A stretch of DNA of 64,000 nucleotides from contig CAVWDZ010000001.1 of assembly GCA_963753905.1 (NCBI GenBank), forward strand, positions 3,124,491 through 3,188,490. The letters are read 5' to 3'. The stretch comes from Bog-756 sp963753905 (lineage in GTDB: Bacteria > Actinomycetota > Acidimicrobiia > Acidimicrobiales > RAAP-2). This document shows positions 27,896-36,643 of this stretch, piece after piece. The position numbers were made by a program, and so were the translations under genes. Position 1 is the first letter of the stretch. Each line of letters opens with the position of its first letter. The notes under the pieces were generated by a model. It did no database searches, was not told where the DNA came from, and saw only the letters and a program-made list of their open reading frames with translations.

Positions 27896-28048
27896 TTAAT
27901 CAGTCGTGAATACCCACCTGATGGCCTGGTAAATAGAAACAACCACCAAAGTAACGACCGACCAGGCAAAACTGATAACCCCTGCAACAATAGCCACAAC
28001 GATGCTCGCCACTATAAGAAATATCGTCCCAATGAACGTGCCTCTCAC
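27896..28048 (-). CDS. Very small membrane protein (50 aa)
   Basis: A GTG at 28048 opens 50 codons that form one long hydrophobic stretch: FIGTIFLIVASIVVAIVAGV, then VVTLVVVSIYQAIRWVF, enough for two TM helices or a hairpin. A stop lies just upstream in frame, so this GTG is the only good start. The gap between lsr2 and the DUF6308-like gene (27817-28150) holds nothing else. Composition and hydrophobicity support a real peptide, but no homology is known to me. Confidence 0.4.
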   Translation of the reverse strand: MRGTFIGTIFLIVASIVVAIVAGVISFAWSVVTLVVVSIYQAIRWVFTTD

Positions 28049-28150
28049 GGCGCCGCAATGCTTACGTCAAAGGGTACCGGCAGCGAGCCATAGCGTCTTG
28101 TGGGAAATCTGTGGCCGACGCTCCAAGGGTCTCCGTCACCATCTGAGCCA

Positions 28151-28801
28151 CTAAATGCCGTCGCCTCGATGTCGTTCGGCCATCCAAGCAACGACGTCCA
28201 TCACACGTAGGAGCGGTAGCTCTTTGGCTTCGCTGACCTCGTGTCTCAGCTTCTTGAGTCCGGCCTGGATCTCCTCGTCGGTGAGAACGGTCCACATGCA
28301 TTTCCAGAGGTCCCGCTCGGAGGTGCCCAGGGCATCCTTCACGTATTCGTCCGATATCGGGATAAGACGAGGACGCTTGGCCGCCAAGAGTTTCCCAGCA
28401 ATCGTGGATCCGATACCTCGCTGTTGGTGCAACAGGTCCCAAAGCGCCCAGGCCGCTGACCGCTCACCAAGCAAGGCGTCGAACTCAGTGTGCGGCACAT
28501 CTTCCATATACATTGTGGAATCGATATCCGAGAGGAGGGCACCGGTTTCCGCTCTTCCGTTCGTCCTGAGAATCCATGATGCTGCGGACGGGGGAACAGA
28601 GACAGATAAGGCATTCAAGGCCAGGAGATCGGTAGGTGTGAACCTGTCTGGACTCGACTGATCGGTGAGTTGTTCGAAGTACCTACCGTCGTATCCCGTG
28701 AGGTACGTTCGAAGAGCATCTACAGATGCCTGATTCAGGTACTGGGAGTTGTGATCAAACACCAGACGCCGGGCTTGCTTCAGCCACACTTCTGAACTCA
28801 T
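28151..28801 (-). CDS. DUF6308-like protein, copy 1
   Basis: From the ATG at 28801 (GGAAAGG seven bases upstream) the 216-residue protein is mostly helical and ends LLRVMDVVAWMAERHRGD; its centre has KLLAAKRPRLIPISDEYVKD. The same two landmarks occur in the gene at 29480-30115 (KRPKLVPLFDKAIVDWYRP, LRLVDIAIWMDGR), as in DUF6308 proteins of actinobacteria (recalled). Function unknown; last gene of a three-gene minus-strand cluster around a SprT-like protease. Confidence 0.55.
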   Translation of the reverse strand: MSSEVWLKQARRLVFDHNSQYLNQASVDALRTYLTGYDGRYFEQLTDQSSPDRFTPTDLLALNALSVSVPPSAASWILRTNGRAETGALLSDIDSTMYMEDVPHTEFDALLGERSAAWALWDLLHQQRGIGSTIAGKLLAAKRPRLIPISDEYVKDALGTSERDLWKCMWTVLTDEEIQAGLKKLRHEVSEAKELPLLRVMDVVAWMAERHRGDGI

Positions 28802-28859
28802 TGAATGCCTTTCCATTTATCGGTGGATAATGGTACTCCTCTGTACTCATTCGGAGCCA

Positions 28860-29483
28860 CTAGTCGGACTTCATACTCCATTTGGCACACCGATCGCACG
28901 TGTCGTCTCCAGGCCAGAAGCATGCGTCCTCCAGCTCACGACTCGCACGGCTGGTCGGTACAACTCTCAGCCACCCGACTGGTCGACCGATCCGATTGCA
29001 TTCGTCAGCGAACGCCTGCCCATGGTCGTCGATATCTGTGAGGGACCTTCCACCAAGCTCATCCAAGGTAATTGCAAGGTGAACCATCTCGTGGAGGAGG
29101 CTTCTTGTGATGTGTTGCCAGCGAGTTTCCTCGTTTGGCATGGGCGAATCGAAAAACCAATCGGTCAGATGGATCGTGATGGCCACGGTTGATCCTGTCC
29201 CTCCGGGATCTCGCTTCCGGCAGACCGCAAGTCCGTCTTCATTGTTTGCCCGAAGATCCAGAGGAATACCACGACTGACGTGGACAAAGGGAAGTCTCCC
29301 GTCAAAGTGGTGATGGTTCAGTTCGTCGAAGAGGTCAGCTAATTGGGGATCGCTGGACAATCGAGCACCATTTGGGCCTACCAGCGTGCTTGCACCTTTG
29401 GCTCTGAACTCCGTCCAACCGCCTGGTTGCACATCGTCGGCACTCGGTCCGACGTGGCTGTCGGTTTCAGACCGTGACCTCAA
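28860..29483 (-). CDS. SprT-like zinc metalloprotease
   Basis: About 207 residues starting at a TTG that overlaps the upstream stop (TTGA). Residues 45-60 (DPQLADLFDELNHHHFDGRL) are the SprT-like opening, followed by H131-E-M-V-H135 and a third ligand H154 in DDHGQAFADEC, the SprT/Spartan zinc site. Spartan-type proteases cut DNA-protein crosslinks; bacterial SprT-like roles are unclear. The start is uncertain: in-frame codons nearer the homology are possible. Confidence 0.65.
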   Translation of the reverse strand: MRSRSETDSHVGPSADDVQPGGWTEFRAKGASTLVGPNGARLSSDPQLADLFDELNHHHFDGRLPFVHVSRGIPLDLRANNEDGLAVCRKRDPGGTGSTVAITIHLTDWFFDSPMPNEETRWQHITRSLLHEMVHLAITLDELGGRSLTDIDDHGQAFADECNRIGRPVGWLRVVPTSRASRELEDACFWPGDDTCDRCAKWSMKSD

Positions 29484-30115
29484 CCTTTCCGTCCGTCCAT
29501 CCAGATGGCAATGTCCACCAGACGCAAGTTCGAGGGGACGGCCGTACCAAGCTCCAGTCCGAGTTCGGCCCTCAGTTCGCCGAGGAACTGTCGGTTTTCG
29601 GGCATCGCCAGGTCCTCGTGCAACGCCTGGATCAGAGCGGGCCAGGCAACGGAGCCTCTCAGTCCCGTGACGGGGCGATACCAGTCCACGATTGCCTTGT
29701 CGAAGAGTGGGACGAGCTTCGGGCGCTTGCGGTGGGCGACCTTGGACAGGATTGCCAGCCACTGCCCGTCTGCCAGCTCAGGGAGGGTGGCGAGGTGTCC
29801 AAGCGTCTGCTCGTCGGCATCAGCGAGGTCGACATTTCGGGGCAGTTGAGACAGCCATTGCTGGCATGCTTCGGCCCCACCTTCGCCCCTGAAGAAGACC
29901 ATCTCCGCATTTCCGAATCCGGGATGGATGACGGCGGCGGCGAGGAAATCTGGTGGGCCCGGGAAATCGTCGGGCCCAGTTGGGGTCAGGTCGTAATGCT
30001 TGTAGGCCCACGTCTCGGGCTCTCCTCCCCGCCACGGCAGTCCGCAGTATCTGCGGATCTCGTCCTGTGCGCCAGCAACGGGCCTTCCAGCACAGACGAG
30101 GGTCCGCTCAGTCAT
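29480..30115 (-). CDS. DUF6308-like protein, copy 2
   Basis: The ATG at 30115 has GGAGG six bases upstream. The 211-residue protein contains GFGNAEMVFFRGEGGAEA, KRPKLVPLFDKAIVDWYRP and LRLVDIAIWMDGRKG, landmarks shared with the distant paralog at 28151. It is the first gene of the minus-strand cluster and is coupled by a 4-base overlap to the SprT-like gene. Function unknown. Confidence 0.55.
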   Translation of the reverse strand: MTERTLVCAGRPVAGAQDEIRRYCGLPWRGGEPETWAYKHYDLTPTGPDDFPGPPDFLAAAVIHPGFGNAEMVFFRGEGGAEACQQWLSQLPRNVDLADADEQTLGHLATLPELADGQWLAILSKVAHRKRPKLVPLFDKAIVDWYRPVTGLRGSVAWPALIQALHEDLAMPENRQFLGELRAELGLELGTAVPSNLRLVDIAIWMDGRKG

Positions 30116-30215
30116 CACTCGCCTCCGATCACGGCCTGCCCATGACATCCGAGAAGCTAGGGCAAGGCTGTGACAGCGATGGTGGAGTAGCAAACAAGCT
30201 CTTTCCATGAGTACT

Positions 30216-30290
30216 GCCCCACGTCTAAAGATCGGTCCCGATTTGGGGCCCCAGGCGGGCTCCGCATGCCTTGAGTGACGGGGTCATGGG
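30216..30290 (+). repeat. Second intergenic repeat family, copy H
   Basis: Reads CCCCACGTCTAAAGATCGGT, then TTTGGGGCCCCAGGCGGG with the GGGGCCCC palindrome, then TCCGCATGCC. Related copies are at 34672, 41498 and 59563. It lies just before the helicase gene, on the far side of the DUF6308/SprT cluster. Confidence 0.65.
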
Positions 30291-30408
30291 CCAACACAAG
30301 CGGCTCTGACTCAACCTGAAGCCCATTTGGCGAGTCACCGCCCGTGTAGCGTGTTCCGATCGATCGGGTCTACTCCAGACTCTGGCGAACTCCTGGTGGC
30401 GAGGTTGG

Positions 30409-33400
30409 ATGAGCGACACTGCACAAGGCCCTGGTTGGTGGCAGGCATCGGACTGGAAGTGGTACCCGCCTGAACTCCACCCGGATTACCGGGCGACGCC
30501 CGTGAGCACGCCTCCGGCACCTGTGCCCGATGCGATTGACGAGATCGAAAGCGCTAATCAGAACACCGCATCGCCGGGGGTACCAGAGCCTGACCACCCG
30601 CAAGACCGGACCGAGACGGTGGAGGATGCCATTGAAAAGTGGGGTCGCCAGCTGATCGACCTCGGCGGCCGCAACAACCTCCTGTATTACCAGGACCGGG
30701 TGACAGGGTCGCTCGATTTGTCACCAGAAGCCGGCGCTGACGAAGCCACCGTGGGTCGTCTGGTCCAGACAGGGAAGTCTCGTCTGAGTGAGCTGTTCGG
30801 CATTGACAGGGACCAGCTCGCTGCTGCGGCGAAGCGATCACGTGGCGCCGCCAAGAAGGCGGCCGAGAACCTTGAAGAGCGGGGTCTCAGCACACTCCGC
30901 CTGGGTTGGGGCATGGCGACATGGGAAGGGGACCGAAGCACTCGTACTCCTTGCGCACCGATCTTGCTGTGCCAGGTGGCGCTAATTGCCAGGGGCGGGG
31001 TAGCGGAGGACTTTGACCTCGCCCTGGAGGGAGAGTGGGAGGTCAATCCCACCCTGCTGCATGCGCTCAGGACTGACTTTGCCGTGGAAATCGACCCAGA
31101 GTCGCTGGATGAGCTGGTGGCGGCGGCAGGAGAGCGTGGCGATGCAGTGTCGCTATTTGAGCGGTTCACCAAGCTGGCGGCTGAGGTTCCCGGTTTTGCC
31201 ATCAGCCCTCGGGTAGTGCTCTCCAACTTCTTTTACGCCAACCTGGCCATGGTCGAGGATCTCTCAAAGAGTCTCGATGTAATGGTGGCCTCACCGCTGA
31301 TCTGTGCAATCGTCGGCGATGAGGATGCCCGAGAGGAGTTACGGACCCGCCAGCTGACCGCCGAGATTCTCGACCCGGACCACATTCCGCCAGCTGACGA
31401 GTTCCTCGTTCTCGATGCCGATGCCTCGCAGAGCTATGTCATCAACGCTGCGGTGGCGGGGTCTGATCTGGTCGTTCAGGGACCGCCCGGCACGGGTAAG
31501 TCGCAGACAATCGCCAACCTGATCGCCACTTTGTCTGCCCGGGGAATTAAGATCTCTCTTTGTCGCTGAGAAGCGAGCGGCTATTGACGCCGTGTTGAAG
31601 CGGCTCGAAATGGTCGGCCTGGGCGACCTGGTGCTCGATCTCCACGACAGCTCCGGCTCAAGGTCGAAGATCATTGGCGAGCTGGACAGAGCGTTGCATG
31701 CGGCCAGTTCAACTCCGTTGATCGATTACTCCCCAGAGCAGGAGGAGCTGGCTCGTCGACGAAATGAACTTGTCAAACGAACGGCCGCCCTCAAGGAGAT
31801 CCGCCAACCTTGGGGTATTTCGGCTTCTGATATCTACACAGAGCTACCTGGATACGACGACCCAGTCCGCACTGACGTGCGGATTTCCCCCACCTACCTC
31901 GCTCACCTCACCCAGGCTCGGCTACTTGAGCGGCAGGGCGACCTTGAACGCTTCGTGCTCCTGAAGGGCCTACCGCTCGTCCAAGGGGTTTCCCCATGGT
32001 CGGGCGCACTCAGTGCAGGCACAGTGACCAGCATCGACCTGGCCCAGTCAGTCCGCACGTCTGCTCAGCACGTGCGGACACAGACCCTCCCCGAAACTGG
32101 GATCCGACTCCAAACGGTGCTCGATCAGTGCGGGTTCTCGGAGCCTCAGACAATCGATGCATGGCTTGGGCTGTTTTCCCTCCTCGATGGTGTTGCAGCG
32201 ACATTGTCGGTGCTGGACGCCTCCATCTTCACTTTGCCGCTGGACGAGGTACTGGCCGACCTGGCTCCTGCCAGATCGGGAGCACCAGCCCGGGCATGGT
32301 CTTCGGCCACCAAGGCCAGCTATCGCAAAATGAAGAAGACGATGCTGGCTCTCTGGCACGGTGCCAAACCCACATCAGGTGAGATGTACACCGCTGTGGC
32401 GCTTGCCCGATCCCAGGCTGACACCTGGCGGCGGAGTTCCCGTGATGGCCTCGTGCCCCGATTACCTCAGGATCTTGGTGGATCAGAGGCTGCGTACTCC
32501 CAGCTTTCTGCTGAACTGCGGGCAGTAGGCGCAGCGGCCGCCTTACCCGGGATAGAGGCACAGCCGATTACCGCAGTGGCGAGCCAACTGGATGCCTTGC
32601 TGGGCGACGACGAGACATTGGCACGTTTGCCGGAACTCCATCGCCTCTATTCGAATCTCACCGGAGCAGGTTTGGCTGAGATTCTCATTGACGTGGGGGC
32701 CCGAAACCTCGGCGCAGACCAGGCCGTCGCATCGCTTCGCTTTGCCTGGCTGTCGTCGGTGTTAGATGCAGTCAAGAGCACGGATCCTCAAATCGCAGCA
32801 TTTGACGGTGACGTACACCGAGTCACGGTCGAGCGTTTTCAGCAATCGGATATCTCGCACATTGTCGCCACCCCCCAGCGCATCAACCGCATGGTGGCCG
32901 AGAGGGTGACCAAGGCCCGAAGCGACTTCCCCAGGGAGTCCGAGCTGCTCGCAAAACAAGCCAAGTTGAAGCGGAAGCATATGACCATCCGCCGACTGCG
33001 GGCCGAAGCGCCAAATGTGCTCGCCGCCCTGAAGCCATGCTGGGCCATGAGCCCACTACTCGTATCTCAACTACTCCCCGCCGAGCGCTGTTTCGATGTG
33101 TGCATCTTCGATGAGGCATCTCAGGTCACTCCTGCAGGGGCGGTTGGGGCTCTCACTCGGGCAGACCAGGCCATCGTGGCCGGAGACCCTCATCAGCTTC
33201 CCCCGACTGCCTTCTTCGCCTCTACGGCCGACGACACCGACGAGGAGGAATCAGAGATCTCCACTTCCCTGGTGCAGGGCCTTGAATCCATCCTCGACGT
33301 AATGGGGGCACTACTTCCTCCTCCGAATGGGACGAAGACTCTTGAGTGGCATTACCGCAGCCGGGACGAGCGATTGATTGCATTCTCGAATGCTCAGGAG

Positions 33401-34672
33401 TCGCTCTACGACTGGTCCCTCACCACGTTCCCCGGTACCTCGGTCGAGGATGCGGTGTCCCATGTCTTGGTGCCCTTTGTACCTGGCCAACAGGAGAAAA
33501 CGTCGTCATCGACGGCTGAGGTGCGCCGATTGGTGGAGTTGGTTGCTCAGCAGGTGCGCTCACACCCTGATGAGTCGATCGGGATCATTGGCTTCGGGAG
33601 TGACCATGCCAACCGGATTGAAGAGGCGTTGCGCCTGGCCAGGGCCACAGACCCCGTGCTCGATCACTACATGAACACCGGGGTTGCTGGTGAGCAGCTC
33701 TTCGTCAAGAACCTTGAGCGGGTCCAGGGTGACGAGCGTGATGCCATCATCATCTCGGTGGGGTATGGAAAGTCTGCCGACGGCCGGCTCTATTACCGAT
33801 TTGGACCGATCAACAATGCCGGCGGTGAGCGCCGCTTGAACGTGGCAGCCACCAGGGCCCGAAGGCGCATGACGATCGTGTCATCCTTCTCTTCTCAAGA
33901 CATGGACCCGGCGAAGTTGAACTCTGAAGGTCCCCAAATGCTGCAGCGATTGCTCGCCTACGCCGAATCCAAGGGAACAGACCTCGGACCTCATGCCCGC
34001 CAGGCTATCCAACTCAATCCGTTCGAGCGTGATGTTCAACAGCAGCTGACCGCCGCTGGCATCCCAATGATCCCGCAATACGGATGCTCAGGCTACTGGA
34101 TCGATTTCGCAGCCCAGCACCCAACTCGACCAGGTCAAATGGTGATGGCCATCGAGGCTGATGGCGCTGCCTACCATTCGGCTCCATCGGCTCGAAACCG
34201 TGATCGTCTGCGCCAGGAACATCTCGAACGACTTGGTTGGTCGTTCCACCGGATCTGGTCTCAAGAATGGTTCCAGCACCGAGAGCACGAGGTGGAGAGA
34301 GCGGTTGCGGCTTACGCCGCCGCAGTGGACGCCTGTGATGCGCCTGGGGATTCAATACCTGGGGTCCAGCCGCTCATTGAGTTGGACGACCTCACCAGTG
34401 ACCGATCGGATGCGAGACCCCGACCTGGTGCACCCCAGCGCCAAGGGGCAATGCCGGTGCCTCGAATGCTCCCCATTACCGAGTACTCTGCCAAGCAGCT
34501 GGTGTCGTTGATTCATTGGATTGAGTCCGACACATTGCTCCGCACCGATGCAGAGTTGAGAGATGCGGCTGTCGTAGCCCTTGGGTACCGACGGCGGGGG
34601 AATCGGATCGTGGCCGCCCTTGATGCTGCGATCGAGACCGCTCATCGATCTTTGGGAGGCCCGGAGGCGTAA
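30409..34672 (+). pseudogene. DUF4011-type SF1 helicase with C-terminal nuclease, frameshifted
   Basis: Two adjacent frames (30409-31569 and from 31556 to 34672) make one protein of about 1420 residues. Parts: GPGWWQASDWKWYPPELHPD start; DUF4011-like region (DAIEKWGRQLIDLGGRNNLL); Walker A GPPGTGKS (358-365); then, in the second frame, Walker B FDEASQVTP, helicase motifs GDPHQLPPTAFF and WHYRSRDERLIAFSN; and a C-terminal Vsr/MTES_1575-like nuclease (EADGAAYHSAPSARNRDRLR). Removing one T at 31555 restores GIKILFVAEKRAA, exactly the expected strand. Such DUF4011-helicase-nuclease proteins occur as single-gene phage-defence candidates (Hhe-like). Broken gene or sequencing error cannot be separated here. 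Confidence 0.82.
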
Positions 34673-34768
34673 TGGGGGAGACCCCCATCATCAGCGATCG
34701 ATCTCGATTTGGGGCCCCTGGCAGGCGTCGTAATGCCCTGAACGAAAAGCCCAGCTTGATAACACCAG
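34672..34768 (+). repeat. Second intergenic repeat family, copy E, with hairpin
   Basis: A perfect hairpin ATGGGGGAGACCCCCAT (34672-34688) directly follows the helicase stop, then CATCAGCGATCGATCTCG, TTTGGGGCCCCTGGCAGG, CGTCGTAATG and TTGATAACACCAGGG; the last part also resembles the end of repeat copy D. The hairpin lacks a T-run, so it is a possible but atypical terminator. Confidence 0.7.
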
Positions 34769-34833
34769 GGCTGCCCAGGACCGATTGGGATTAGACCCCC
34801 GAGGAACATCAACCATCGGCGGAGCCAGGATTG

Positions 34834-36279
34834 TCAGGCGGCGCCGTAGAACGGTGCATTGAAGCTGAAGATCCCCCCGTCGGCCGCCACCAGCCAATAG
34901 CCACCAGTGGCAGGGTCGGCAGCCATTCCCACCACGGGAGCATTGAGGGTCAGTGCGCCAGTCGAGCCGTGGAACCGGGCATTGCCGAAACTAAAGATCC
35001 CTCCATCTGAGGCTACGAACCAGTACCCCTTGCCGTTCGTAGTCGACGTCATTCCGTTGACCGGCTTGTTGAGCTGGAGACTGCCCGTCGATCCGTAGAA
35101 GGGAGCATCACCAATGGCGAAGATGCCGCCGTCGGTTGCGACGAGCCAGTACCCCTTGCCGTCTGGAGTCGCAGAAATCCCGACCACTGGCTTATTCAGG
35201 TGCTGGCCCCCCATCGACCCGTAGAAGTGGGCGTCCCCGAAGGCGAATATCCCGCCGTCGGCGGCAACAAGCCAATAGCCCTTCCCGTCTGGTGTGGGGG
35301 CGAGATCAACGACAGGGGCATTGAGATGCTGTCCTCCCATTGAGCCGAAGAAGTGGGCGTCACCGAAGCTAAAGGTGCCACCGTCTGCTGCGACCAGCCA
35401 ATAGCCCTTCCCGTCAGGGGTGGAGACGATGTGGGAAATCGGAGCATTGAGCGTGGCTCCGGCCATGGATCCATAACCGGCAGCATTGCCACGTGTCGTC
35501 ACACCTCCCGCTGCATTGACGATCCAATATCCCCCACCATTGGGCGTCGAAGCCATACCGGTGGTCGCCGGAGGTGGGGGTGGTGGAGGAGGTGCCGAAC
35601 CTGTAGGGCTTACCGTGATGGACCAACTGCACTCGCTAATGACGCTCAACGAAAAGATTCCAGTGTCGCCGTACGAATCACTACCGCTGCCGCCGGTGCC
35701 AAGCTCGTTGGGCCCGATATCCACAGCAGAGTCACCGGGCGGCTGGTTGACCTCGACGCCGAAGTTCCCCGGCGACCCGAAGGCGGTGCAGTTGTAGTTC
35801 CAAGCCATCGTCCACGGTCCACCCACAGAGAAGGTGTTTGAGTTTCCGGTGACTCCAATCTGGGAACTCGTGATGGTGACTGGTATCCCGGTCGGACCCC
35901 CGGCATTCGGGCTGACTGTGATCGACCAGTCACACTCGCTGATGATCGAGAGGGAGAAGGTGCCTGTGTCGTAGTAGTAGTCCGTGCCACTCCCCCCGGA
36001 TCCGAGTTCGTTGGCTCCCAGGTCATTGATGGAGTTATTTACCTCGACGCCGAAGTTCCCTGGCGACCCGAATGCGCTGCAGTTGTAACTCCACGCCATC
36101 GTCCAAGGTCCACTTTGCGAGAAGGAGGCCGTGTCACCCGTCGTACCTACCTGAGTACTGGAGTAGGTCGCTGTGTCAGCACCCGCAGGAGTTGCCAGCA
36201 CGACCACTGACAAGCCGGCCGCCATCACGATGCTGGAGAGCAGGGAGGCCGCACGCCTCCTCTTCCGAGTCGAAATCAT
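34834..36279 (-). CDS. Secreted protein with GYWLVAxDGGIFSFG repeats
   Basis: From the ATG at 36279 (481 aa) the protein has a basic start and signal peptide (MISTRKRRRAASLLSSIVMA ... ATPAGADT), two duplicated beta domains each with GPWTMAWxYNCxAFGSPGNF, a proline run, and about six repeats of the form GKGYWLVAADGGIFSFGDA with FYGSMGGQHLNKPV spacers. This repeat is common in actinobacterial exported proteins and probably forms a beta-propeller or solenoid. The same repeat family ends the sedolisin encoded on the other strand, starting 365 bases away. Confidence 0.75.
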   Translation of the reverse strand: MISTRKRRRAASLLSSIVMAAGLSVVVLATPAGADTATYSSTQVGTTGDTASFSQSGPWTMAWSYNCSAFGSPGNFGVEVNNSINDLGANELGSGGSGTDYYYDTGTFSLSIISECDWSITVSPNAGGPTGIPVTITSSQIGVTGNSNTFSVGGPWTMAWNYNCTAFGSPGNFGVEVNQPPGDSAVDIGPNELGTGGSGSDSYGDTGIFSLSVISECSWSITVSPTGSAPPPPPPPPATTGMASTPNGGGYWIVNAAGGVTTRGNAAGYGSMAGATLNAPISHIVSTPDGKGYWLVAADGGTFSFGDAHFFGSMGGQHLNAPVVDLAPTPDGKGYWLVAADGGIFAFGDAHFYGSMGGQHLNKPVVGISATPDGKGYWLVATDGGIFAIGDAPFYGSTGSLQLNKPVNGMTSTTNGKGYWFVASDGGIFSFGNARFHGSTGALTLNAPVVGMAADPATGGYWLVAADGGIFSFNAPFYGAA

Positions 36280-36459
36280 CTGTCCCGCCACCTTTCTCGC
36301 TCCCAGGCACGGATATCCTGATGAGCTGGATGCAGCAATGAGTACCCCTGGAGAATCCGCTGAGGCTCTGCCTGGGACGGGAGGCACCATATCCGATTGG
36401 CATGGGTCCATGGACCGGGTGGCTTGCCAGGGTCACCGGCGCCAGGTGCTGGGGAAGGT

Positions 36460-36500
36460 GCCCCACCATCAAGGATCGATTCGATTGCCACAGTTGCCCA
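36460..36500 (+). repeat. Partial intergenic repeat core (weak)
   Basis: CCCCACCATCAAGGATCGAT matches the CCACCATTAGCGATCGAT core of the second repeat family, but the GGGGCCCC part is missing. It lies between two divergent genes for exported repeat proteins. Weak match, listed for completeness. Confidence 0.3.
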
Positions 36501-36643
36501 TACAGTTCACGGGTGCCATAGACTCGCCGCCACTTCGATGATGCTCTGGCTGGGGCCTAGGCGGAAGGGCGGGACCGGGTCATGGCTAGGCAGACCTTCA
36601 TCCGCACCGGATCTCGACTGGATAAGTCGATCGAGCCGCTCAG

